DNA of 8,565 bases from JASJHI01 sp965371355 (GTDB lineage: Bacteria; Actinomycetota; Acidimicrobiia; Acidimicrobiales; Ilumatobacteraceae): contig CBDUYD010000127.1 in NCBI GenBank assembly GCA_965371355.1, positions 1 through 8,565 on the forward strand, in the 5' to 3' direction. Shown here one piece after another: positions 1 to 6,384 of the stretch (the stretch's first letter is position 1; each line of letters opens with the position of its first letter). The position numbers and the translations under genes are program-made. The notes beneath the pieces are model-generated. The model did no database searches. It had not been told where the DNA came from and was given only the letters and a program-made list of their open reading frames with translations.

Positions 1-1326
1 ACCACGATCGAGCCCGAGACCACGATCGCTGCCGAGACCACCGTCGCGCCCGACACCACGACGGTCGCGGCGCGCGGCTTCAACACCGCCATCGCCGGGC
101 TCGGGGAGGGGATCCAGATCCCAGCCGGTGTGTTCCCCGACGGTGTCGCCCGCGACGCGGCAGGCGACCTCTGGGTGGCTGCGACGGGATCTGGAGAAGT
201 GTTCCGGATCGACCCGGTGACCGGCGCCCGGGACCGCATCGAGGTCGGATTCGAGCCACTCGCCGTCACGACCTCGGACGCCTACGTCTGGGTGACCCTC
301 CGTACGGGTGCCCAGGTGGCCCGGATCGACCCCGCCAGCTCGGCGGTGGAGCTCATCGCGGTCTCGGAGAGTCCGAGCTCGTTCGGCTGGGGGGCCGACT
401 CGTTGTGGGTCACGGCCGGCGGATGGGTCGACCGGGTGAATCCCGCGACACTCGAGGTGATCGCGTCGATCGCCGTCGACTCGCCCAACGGCGTGGCCGT
501 GGCCGGTGGCTACGCATGGGTCACGCTCGGCGAGCAGAACCGCCTGGCGAAGATCGACGTGCAGACCAACCAGGTGATCGGCACCGTCGACGTAGGTGTG
601 GGCCCCGACGCCATCGCCACCGATGGCGAGGCCATCTGGGTCTCCCACCGCGGCGACGGGACCGTGTGGCGGATCGACGTCGCTACCGACGAGGTGACGC
701 ATCGGATACCGGTCGGCGCGGCGCTCTCGGCGATCGCCATCGACGGCGACCGCGTCTGGGTCGTGGACAACAACGATGGCACGCTCACCCTGATCGACCG
801 GCTGACCGCCGAGATCGTCACCCAGGACTGGGTCGGGTCGGCCCCGCTGGGGCTGGTGACCGTCGGCCCGGAGTGTGCACAAGACGCTGGTACCACGCCG
901 TGCGACAGCGTCTGGGTCACGCTGTCGCGCGAGGACGCCCTCGCCGAGGCACGAATCGAGTACACCGAATCGCCGACGACCCCCTCCGCCCAGGTGAACG
1001 AGATCGTCCTGACTCCGGAGGGCCGCTACGAAGTGTCCTTCGGCGCCGACCAGTTCACCCCGGACATCCTCGGTCAGTTCCACGTGCACCTCTTCTGGAA
1101 CGACATCGCGGTCGTCGAGGCCGGCGTGCCGGGGGAGGGCGGCTGGTTGGTGTGGGACCAGCCCGATGTCGTGCTCGACCCGTACTTCGACTTCGGCAAC
1201 CGTCCTCCGGGCGCGACAGCCGTCTGCATCGTCGTGGTCGACGTCGATCACGCGGTCGCCGATGTCGACGGCGACGGCACCGTCGACTACGACACCGGCA
1301 GCTGCATGGCGCTCCCCGACCTCTGA
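1..1326 (+). CDS. Extracytoplasmic seven-bladed beta-propeller (YVTN/NHL-like) protein, 5'-partial
   Basis: The reading frame is open from base 1 to TGA at 1324-1326 (441 codons in the window). The first in-frame start, GTG at 130, falls inside the first propeller blade, so the gene begins upstream. Codons 1-24 form a Thr/Pro/Glu/Ala-rich linker of the kind that joins a membrane anchor or signal peptide to an exported domain. Seven repeats of about 40 residues follow, each with a strand ending in W-V (near codons 58, 97, 136, 173, 213, 253 and 305) and then R/K-I-D-P-x-T-G-like turns, typical of YVTN/NHL/Vgb-like propellers. Blade 7 carries an insertion with two cysteines (codons 292, 301). 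A C-terminal domain (about 335-441) has two more (409, 435) and an Asp-rich DVDGDGTVDYD segment that may bind calcium. Four cysteines, an even number, fit an exported disulfide-bonded protein. The missing N-terminus could be a signal peptide, or a kinase plus membrane helix as in mycobacterial PknD. The propeller call is firm; the ligand is unknown. Confidence 0.85.
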   Translation, partial: TTIEPETTIAAETTVAPDTTTVAARGFNTAIAGLGEGIQIPAGVFPDGVARDAAGDLWVAATGSGEVFRIDPVTGARDRIEVGFEPLAVTTSDAYVWVTLRTGAQVARIDPASSAVELIAVSESPSSFGWGADSLWVTAGGWVDRVNPATLEVIASIAVDSPNGVAVAGGYAWVTLGEQNRLAKIDVQTNQVIGTVDVGVGPDAIATDGEAIWVSHRGDGTVWRIDVATDEVTHRIPVGAALSAIAIDGDRVWVVDNNDGTLTLIDRLTAEIVTQDWVGSAPLGLVTVGPECAQDAGTTPCDSVWVTLSREDALAEARIEYTESPTTPSAQVNEIVLTPEGRYEVSFGADQFTPDILGQFHVHLFWNDIAVVEAGVPGEGGWLVWDQPDVVLDPYFDFGNRPPGATAVCIVVVDVDHAVADVDGDGTVDYDTGSCMALPDL

Positions 1327-1397
1327 TCCGCCCGGCCCTTGATCCCGGTGGCGTCGACCTCGGCCAACTCGGTGATCTGCGCGATGCTGCACACGTC

Positions 1398-2855
1398 ATG
1401 AACGACTCAGAACGGGTGGCGGCGGCCCTTCCCGCCTACGACATCGGCGCCGAACTGGGCCGCGGCGGCTGGGGGATCGTCCTCGCCGGCCGCCACCGAC
1501 ACCTGCAACGAGACGTGGCGATCAAGCAGCTGCCCTCCGCATTCTCGTCCGACCCCGACGTGCGCGCCCGCTTCGTCACCGAGGCGCGGTTGCTGGCATC
1601 GCTCGACCATCCACACATCGTGCCGATCTACGACTTCGTCGAGCGTGACGGTCTCTGCCTCCTGGTGATGGAGAAGCTCTCCGGAGGCACGGTCTGGAAA
1701 CGGTTCGTCGAATCCGGTCTCGAAGCGGAGGAGGCCTGCGCGATCGCGTTGGTCACCGCGGTGGCGTTGGAGTACGCGCACCAGCACGGCGTGCTGCACC
1801 GCGACGTGAAGCCCGAGAACATGTTGCTGACCGACGACGGTCGCCAGCTCAAGGTGGGCGACTTCGGCACCGCACGGGTGCTGGCCGGGAGCACCACGAT
1901 GGCCACCCAGGCCGGCGAGGTCATCGGCACGCCGGCGTACATGGCACCCGAACAGGCGACGGGCTCGCGGGTCACCCCGGCGACCGACGTCTACGCCCTC
2001 GGAATGACGCTCTACGAGATGATGAGCGGCAAGCTCCCGTTCCGCCAGGGCGACTCGCCGCTGGCGGTGCTGTACCAGCGCGTCCACGAGGCCCCGATTC
2101 CGATCGGGGAGGTCGCACCCGAAGTGCCGACGCCGGTTGCCGACGTCATCATGGGCGCGATCATGACCGAACCGGGTGGTCGCCCGCAGAGCGCCGAGGC
2201 CTTCGCCGTCGAGCTGGCGAAGGCGGCGACCGACGCCTTCGGGCGCGGCTGGTTCGAGCAGACTGGGCTCCGCGGATCGCTCGGTACCCGTCTGGCCGGC
2301 ATCACGACACGCGAGCTCGGTGCCGTCAAACCGTCCACGACCGCCACCCGGGCCCGCCCCGACCGCACGACGCGCGTCGTCGACCGCGGACCCGAGATCG
2401 ATCCGACCAGCCTGGTTCCGGTGGCCGAGATCACCGCCGAGAACCGCGACGACACGTTGCACGATCTCCGCCTGCTCCTGGCCAGATCGGACAGCACCGA
2501 CGCTCAGCGGCTGGCCCGCGAGATCGAGCGGGCGGAGTCGACGGCGCACGAATTGCACGAACTGGCGCTCCTCCGGCAGGTGAGGTCTGGGAGCCTCGGC
2601 CTCGACGCCGAGGACAACGCCGAGATCGAGCGGCTGGTCGGTGCGTCGGGCTACTCATGGAACGAGCGGGTCGGCCTGGGACCGACCGCGTCGGCCGAGG
2701 AGATTCGCGACCGGGCGCTCGGGATCGCCTCCCGCTGGAAACGCCGGGCGGCGCACCCGCTGTCGAGCCGCGCGCTCACCAACGCCGCGGCAGACGTCGT
2801 ACGCGCCGCCGAGCGTGTGGTCGCCGAGGCCCGTGTGGAGCCCGGCCGGAACTGA
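1398..2855 (+). CDS. Soluble Hanks-type Ser/Thr protein kinase with helical C-terminal extension
   Basis: This 485-residue protein phosphorylates Ser/Thr on target proteins using ATP. The N-terminal kinase domain (about 12-275) has a glycine loop GRGGWGIV (21-28), VAIK with K43, a likely helix-C Glu at 62, HRDVKPEN (134-141), DFG (155-157), an activation segment with T166/T167/T170, GTPAYMAPEQ (177-186), DVYALG (197-202) and the subdomain XI Arg at 262, so it should be active. No membrane helix is visible, unlike PknB-type receptors. After a basic Thr/Arg-rich linker (about 305-340), residues 345-485 are predicted helical and end in a segment (about 415-475) with a GLGPTASAEEIRDRAL-like stretch. 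That resembles either the start of a J-domain lacking HPD or the tail module of actinobacterial IniA/dynamin-like proteins; this is a tentative recollection. ATG 1398 is chosen because the kinase domain starts right after it. No clear Shine-Dalgarno is present. The gene lies 71 bases after the propeller gene on the same strand, so cotranscription is plausible. Confidence 0.93.
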   Translation: MNDSERVAAALPAYDIGAELGRGGWGIVLAGRHRHLQRDVAIKQLPSAFSSDPDVRARFVTEARLLASLDHPHIVPIYDFVERDGLCLLVMEKLSGGTVWKRFVESGLEAEEACAIALVTAVALEYAHQHGVLHRDVKPENMLLTDDGRQLKVGDFGTARVLAGSTTMATQAGEVIGTPAYMAPEQATGSRVTPATDVYALGMTLYEMMSGKLPFRQGDSPLAVLYQRVHEAPIPIGEVAPEVPTPVADVIMGAIMTEPGGRPQSAEAFAVELAKAATDAFGRGWFEQTGLRGSLGTRLAGITTRELGAVKPSTTATRARPDRTTRVVDRGPEIDPTSLVPVAEITAENRDDTLHDLRLLLARSDSTDAQRLAREIERAESTAHELHELALLRQVRSGSLGLDAEDNAEIERLVGASGYSWNERVGLGPTASAEEIRDRALGIASRWKRRAAHPLSSRALTNAAADVVRAAERVVAEARVEPGRN

Positions 2856-2859
2856 AGTC

Positions 2860-3297
2860 TCAGATCAGCCGCCCGCCGCGGAACCTCCAGCGGACGAACG
2901 GCACCCGCATCGGGCCGATGACGAAGAGGAAGATCACCAGCCAAGTGGTGACGAAGGCCCACAGGAAGGTCGAGAGGGGAACACCGTCATCGATCCCCGG
3001 TGCGAGCCCGGCCTCGACGATCAGCCAGACGAGGATCCCCTCGTTGATCCCGGTGAGCAGGCCGAGCAGCGTTGGCCAGTCCTTCTCCCAGCGGAACTGC
3101 TGGAGGCCCTGGTAGAGGAACTCCCAGCCGAGACCGGCGATGCCGACGACGAGCAGGATCGAGAACGTCATCGAGTAGGGCACGCCGTCTGGTCCACCGC
3201 CGGGCAGCAGCGGCGTGACGATCAGCGTCCAGATCGAACCGACGACCGCGACCAGGAAGATACGCGTCTGCAGCCGGCCGGCGAGCGTGGGGGTCAT
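2860..3297 (-). CDS. Small four-helix integral membrane protein, function unknown
   Basis: This 145-residue protein has four predicted membrane segments at about residues 12-32, 43-63, 76-97 and 107-129, and a basic C-terminal tail (RWRFRGGRLI) expected to face the cytoplasm. Between helices 2 and 3 lies a Trp/Arg-rich loop (QFRWEKDWP), the most distinctive part. The start at 3297 is preferred over a start 12 codons upstream for two reasons: its ATG overlaps the stop of the oxidoreductase gene as ATGA (3294-3297), and an AGGTGG Shine-Dalgarno lies 4 bases before it (+ strand 3302-3307). Translation is therefore probably coupled to the upstream gene, so the two products likely work together, perhaps as a membrane anchor or an electron or ion partner of the flavoprotein. 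No heme-binding His pattern or known transporter motif is visible. I do not recognise a named family. Confidence 0.8.
   Translation of the reverse strand: MTPTLAGRLQTRIFLVAVVGSIWTLIVTPLLPGGGPDGVPYSMTFSILLVVGIAGLGWEFLYQGLQQFRWEKDWPTLLGLLTGINEGILVWLIVEAGLAPGIDDGVPLSTFLWAFVTTWLVIFLFVIGPMRVPFVRWRFRGGRLI
3294..3297 (-). other. ATGA stop/start overlap coupling oxidoreductase and membrane protein genes
   Basis: On the minus strand the oxidoreductase stop TGA (3296-3294) shares bases with the membrane protein start ATG (3297-3295). This four-base overlap, with an AGGTGG ribosome-binding site just upstream, implies translational coupling and decides the start of the smaller gene. Confidence 0.85.
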
Positions 3298-4940
3298 ACC
3301 GCCACCTGCTTGTCGAACATCCACTTCCACCATTGCGCCGTCGAGCGCAGCGGCCGGAGTTTGCGCACGAAGCCCTGTGATGCCAGGTCGTCGGCGATCT
3401 GCAGGGCGGCGTACTGGAGCCCGAGGAACGAATCGACCCCGGCGTAGTAGCCGCCGAGCGTCGCCGAACCGACCGCGTAGAGCCGTCCCTCGCCGCTGCG
3501 GGTGCCGCGCACCTCGAACGTCGGGTCGACGTCGAGCCGGCCGAACGGATTGCGGTCGGCGCCGCCGTGCACGAGCAGATCACCGAGGTACCGGTGTTCG
3601 GCGATGTCGGCCTCGAGGCCGGTCCCGTCGATGATGAAATTGGCCGACAGTTCGAGCACGCCGTCGCCGGTCTTGATCCGGGTGACGATGGTGCCGTCGT
3701 CACCCGGAACCACCTCGGCGACCGACCCGACCTGGGTCTTGTAGTACCCCTCGCGGCGACCCCGTTCGAGCTGTTGCTGCCAGAGCTTGCGGCGCGGGGT
3801 GTTGGTGCCGCCCGTGATCGCGATCAGTTCCTTGCGCCCCTCGCCGTCGAGTTTCTCGAGCCGTGTCTTGAGCTGCCCTCCCCACGCCGCCTTGGGGTAG
3901 TTGAAGGCCTGGTAGGCGAATCCATCGGCGCCGTCCCGGCGCATGAAGACGCTGTCGCCCTGGGGCTCGGACACGTAGGTGCGGAACAGGTGGATGATCG
4001 TGGTCTGCGCTCCGTGGTCGTCACGGTCGTCGATCAGGCGTTGCAACAGCCGTGATGCGACGATCCCGCTGCCGCGGATGATTACCGTGCCGGGCTTGCG
4101 CTGCAATTCTTCGTAGACGTGCTCGTGGGGTTCGTAGGCGTTGACCACGCGGCTGTGGTCGTGATGGCGCTGCCGGTACTCCTGCAGGTCGGGGAGGAAC
4201 TTGGCCCCCGGATAGCCGACGGCCGAGTGCACGAAGCGGCTCCGGTACGCCACCCGCTTGGTGGCCGAGGTGCCCTCCGGGCGCGTGAGGATTGTGAAGT
4301 AGCCGCCGCCGACCCGCCGCCGCGTCATCCGCACCTGGCCCCGCGTCACCATGCCCCACCACCCGATGCGGTCGGCTTCTCGTTGCAGACCTCGATACAC
4401 CTGGCCGGCCTTGGGGGTGTAGTAGTCGGTGAAGAACGGCTCGACGAGCACCTGGAAAAGCGGGGCGATGAACCCGCTCAGGCTGCGGGCGGCGAACGCC
4501 TCGCGCACCGCATAGGACGGAAATCCCCAGATGTTGTCGGCGGTCGAGCCGGCGTCCGAGCGCAGGCGCTCGCGTTCGGGCACTTGGGACACGCTGGCCA
4601 GATAGTTGTACGTGTCCCATGGGCGCTCGGCCTGGCCCAGGATGTGCATCGATGAAGGCGGCATCCCCGAGATCCGGAGAAGATCGGCCATCACGAACGA
4701 GCCGAGCCCACCGCCGACACTGAGCAGCGGGACGTCGTGCGCGGGGATACCGGCGGCCGCGACCTGCTCGTCGGTCCAGACATCGGTTGCCAGCAGCTCG
4801 TCGGTCAGATCGCCGCCGCCCGAAGCCCCGGCAGGCGTCGCCGGCGGGGGAGGAGGGGCCGCCGACGATGGTGGCGGCTCGCCGGGACGGGGAAGACGGA
4901 TCGTCTCGCGCCCCGTGCGCGGCTGAGGGTCGTCGTTCAT
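3294..4940 (-). CDS. FAD/NAD(P)-binding oxidoreductase-like protein with proline-rich N-terminus
   Basis: This 548-residue protein looks like a two-dinucleotide-domain flavoprotein. Residues 1-45 are low in complexity, with proline runs and a Gly/Ala stretch, and are probably disordered. A first Rossmann motif, LLSVGGGLGSFVMADLL, lies at 72-88 (usual place of the FAD ADP moiety). A second, VIIRGSGIVASRLLQRL, lies at 286-302 and probably holds NAD(P)H or a degenerate site. An HSAVGYPG segment (238-245) precedes it, as the ATG-type motif does in flavin monooxygenases and thioredoxin reductase-like enzymes. The C-terminal part has NFIIDGTGLEAD (about 435) and a YAVGS...GLQYAALQIADDL region, the typical FAD-closing motif. 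No CxxC disulfide centre is seen. ATG at 4940 is chosen over GTG at 4952 because GGGTGAT lies 3 bases before it, placing the GG about 7 bases from the start. The gene leads an operon with the four-helix membrane protein (ATGA overlap) and is divergent from the TSUP gene. Substrate unknown; enzyme class moderately sure. Confidence 0.82.
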   Translation of the reverse strand: MNDDPQPRTGRETIRLPRPGEPPPSSAAPPPPPATPAGASGGGDLTDELLATDVWTDEQVAAAGIPAHDVPLLSVGGGLGSFVMADLLRISGMPPSSMHILGQAERPWDTYNYLASVSQVPERERLRSDAGSTADNIWGFPSYAVREAFAARSLSGFIAPLFQVLVEPFFTDYYTPKAGQVYRGLQREADRIGWWGMVTRGQVRMTRRRVGGGYFTILTRPEGTSATKRVAYRSRFVHSAVGYPGAKFLPDLQEYRQRHHDHSRVVNAYEPHEHVYEELQRKPGTVIIRGSGIVASRLLQRLIDDRDDHGAQTTIIHLFRTYVSEPQGDSVFMRRDGADGFAYQAFNYPKAAWGGQLKTRLEKLDGEGRKELIAITGGTNTPRRKLWQQQLERGRREGYYKTQVGSVAEVVPGDDGTIVTRIKTGDGVLELSANFIIDGTGLEADIAEHRYLGDLLVHGGADRNPFGRLDVDPTFEVRGTRSGEGRLYAVGSATLGGYYAGVDSFLGLQYAALQIADDLASQGFVRKLRPLRSTAQWWKWMFDKQVAV

Positions 4941-4970
4941 CTCATCACCCACGTCTCGTCTATCCCGTTT

Positions 4971-4987
4971 GTCACGTCACCCGTCAC
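4971..4987. promoter_or_regulatory. Three GTCAC direct repeats in the divergent promoter region (possible operator)
   Basis: GTCAC occurs at 4971-4975, 4976-4980 and 4983-4987, between the oxidoreductase start (4940, minus) and the TSUP gene (5001 or 5049, plus). The placement suits a binding site serving both promoters. This rests only on repetition and position; the repeats are short and could be chance in GC-rich DNA. Confidence 0.3.
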
Positions 4988-5000
4988 ATCGCCCGTCGAA

Positions 5001-6374
5001 ATGCCCTGCCACGTCCCCGATCCGCTCGCTGCGGTACCTTACCGATTCGTGTCCCCGGCGGATCGCATCGAGGCCCCGCGCGGGATTGCGAACTTCATCG
5101 ATGCCGCGGCCGCCGAGCGGTCCGCGACCCGGCGCCGGCGGACGAGGCTGGCGCTCGCGGTGTCGCTGGGGGTCACCGTCGTCTGGCTGATCTATGCGAG
5201 CGCGTTCGGGCAGTGGGAGCGGATCATCGACAACTGGACCTCGGCGATCACGATGGTGTTCGGCAGCTTCGTCGCCGGCTCGACGCCACAGGGCGGGGGA
5301 GCGGTCGCGTTCCCGGTGTTCACCAAGGTGCTCGAGGTTCCCTCCGACGTCGCCCGCTCGTTCTCGCTGTGCATCCAGGCGATCGGGATGGGCACGGCCA
5401 CGCTGTCGATCCTCATCCATCGCCGCACGGTCGAGTGGCGAGCGGTCGCGGTCGGCGCCCCTGTCGCGATGGTCTCCTTCGCGGCGGCGATGATCTTCCT
5501 CGCCGATGCCGATGAGCCGTTCTGGCCCTCGCGTCTTCCGGGCCCGTACGTGCGCGTGACCTTCACGATCCTGCTCGCCAGCATGGCCTTCGTCGTCTAC
5601 CTCGGCACGCGCATCCGTATCCGCAAGGTCGATGCCGCGCTGCCGCCGCTCAACAACCGGCTGTATGTGGCGCTCGTGCTGGCAGGGGTGATCGGCGGCG
5701 GCGTGTCGGCGCTCACCGGATCGGGCGCGGACGTGTTGATCTACCTCTTCATCGTGGTCGTGCTGGGCCTCGACCCGCGGGTCGGCGTGCCGACGTGCGT
5801 GATCGTGATGACGGCGGTCTCGATCGTCGGGTTGATCATGCTGGGGCTCGGCGACGGGCAGCTCGACGTGCTCCTGAGCGGCGGCTCGACAGGCGATGTC
5901 GTCGCCCTCGGGGGTGCGCCGGTGACCGGCGTGGAGAAGGCGGGAGTGGTGATGGCGGCCTACGGCACCGGCGGCGCCGAACTCGGTGCGGTGCGCTTCG
6001 ATCTGTTCGGCATGTGGATCGCCGCGATTCCGGTCGTCGCGTGGGGAGCGCCGTTCGGCTCGTACGTCGCCGGGAGGATGAAGGCACGCCAACTGGTCTA
6101 CTTCGCGGTGGCGCTGGCGGTGGCCGAGGTACTCAGCACCGTGATCTTCCTCGACGAGCTGCACGAGTTCGGCGGCTTGGTCGTGTACGCCGTGGTTGGC
6201 ATGATGGTCACCGGCGGCGGGCTCTACCTGCTGGCGAAGTACCGGCGGGTGATCTTCGGGCTGCCAGGGCTCTCGCTCGACGAGAGCCTCGGCCGTGGGC
6301 ACCTCGATGTCGTGCCAGGATATGAGCAACAGTTGTCGGACGAAGAGCAGAATCGCACCGGCGGATCGGGATGA
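5001..6374 (+). CDS. TSUP (TauE/SafE) family anion transporter
   Basis: This 457-residue polytopic membrane protein belongs to the TauE/SafE (TSUP) family, whose studied members move sulfite, sulfoacetate, other organosulfonates or related anions across the inner membrane. Visible signs are the two-fold repeat typical of the family: a first half with GSFVAGSTPQGGGAVAFP (about 88-105) and a second half with GVIGGGVSALTGSGADVL (about 229-246), each beginning with a Gly-rich re-entrant segment. WGAPFGSYVAG (about 348-358) matches the conserved C-terminal-half helix of the family. Eight or nine membrane segments can be drawn between residues 50 and 412. The protein is longer than the usual 250-300 residues because of a charged N-terminus (17-50), a long Gly-rich insertion (about 282-330) and a C-terminal tail (about 412-457). 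ATG 5001 lacks a Shine-Dalgarno; GTG 5049 (441 residues) is a serious alternative. The gene heads the operon with the small kinase (10-base gap) and the FHA protein. Substrate is not determinable. Confidence 0.87.
   Translation: MPCHVPDPLAAVPYRFVSPADRIEAPRGIANFIDAAAAERSATRRRRTRLALAVSLGVTVVWLIYASAFGQWERIIDNWTSAITMVFGSFVAGSTPQGGGAVAFPVFTKVLEVPSDVARSFSLCIQAIGMGTATLSILIHRRTVEWRAVAVGAPVAMVSFAAAMIFLADADEPFWPSRLPGPYVRVTFTILLASMAFVVYLGTRIRIRKVDAALPPLNNRLYVALVLAGVIGGGVSALTGSGADVLIYLFIVVVLGLDPRVGVPTCVIVMTAVSIVGLIMLGLGDGQLDVLLSGGSTGDVVALGGAPVTGVEKAGVVMAAYGTGGAELGAVRFDLFGMWIAAIPVVAWGAPFGSYVAGRMKARQLVYFAVALAVAEVLSTVIFLDELHEFGGLVVYAVVGMMVTGGGLYLLAKYRRVIFGLPGLSLDESLGRGHLDVVPGYEQQLSDEEQNRTGGSG
5035..5040 (+). 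promoter_or_regulatory. Candidate -10 element (TACCTT) for the TSUP-kinase-FHA operon
   Basis: TACCTT fits the actinobacterial TAnnnT -10 pattern and ends 8 bases before an in-frame GTG (5049) of the TSUP gene. That would suit a leaderless or nearly leaderless transcript. No good -35 is visible, which is common in actinobacteria. If this is right, the TSUP protein starts at 5049, not at ATG 5001. Confidence 0.3.
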
Positions 6375-6380
6375 GGGTGA
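6373..6380 (+). promoter_or_regulatory. Ribosome-binding site of the small kinase gene
   Basis: GAGGGTGA lies 4 bases before ATG 6385 and overlaps the TSUP stop codon (6372-6374). It is the strongest Shine-Dalgarno in the window and supports the 6385 start over the in-frame upstream ATG at 6295, which lies within the TSUP gene. Confidence 0.6.
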
Positions 6381-6384
6381 GCCA

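Noticed and set aside
405..1397. Upstream extension of the kinase frame over the propeller gene
   Set aside because: It is Arg-rich out-of-frame translation of the propeller gene; the kinase domain begins just after ATG 1398.
1327..1397. Minus-strand reading of the propeller-kinase gap as a gene remnant
   Set aside because: It gives a short plausible-looking peptide, but the frame has a stop just upstream and no recognisable family; too short to support.
1407..2558. Long minus-strand open frame (383 codons) antisense to the first kinase
   Set aside because: The opposite strand encodes a complete kinase with all catalytic motifs. The antisense product is Arg/His/Gly-rich with no recognisable domain, as expected from GC-rich codon bias.
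2641..3447. Plus-strand open frame across the kinase end and the membrane protein gene
   Set aside because: It overlaps two well-supported genes in other frames and gives charged low-complexity sequence with no domain.
4737..5000. Upstream extension of the TSUP frame into the oxidoreductase gene
   Set aside because: It is antisense to the oxidoreductase N-terminus and is Arg/Gly-rich; membrane-protein character begins only after 5001.
4977..6329. Minus-strand open frame (450 codons) antisense to the TSUP gene
   Set aside because: The product is highly charged His/Arg/Asp-rich low-complexity sequence, the usual antisense shadow of a hydrophobic membrane protein gene.
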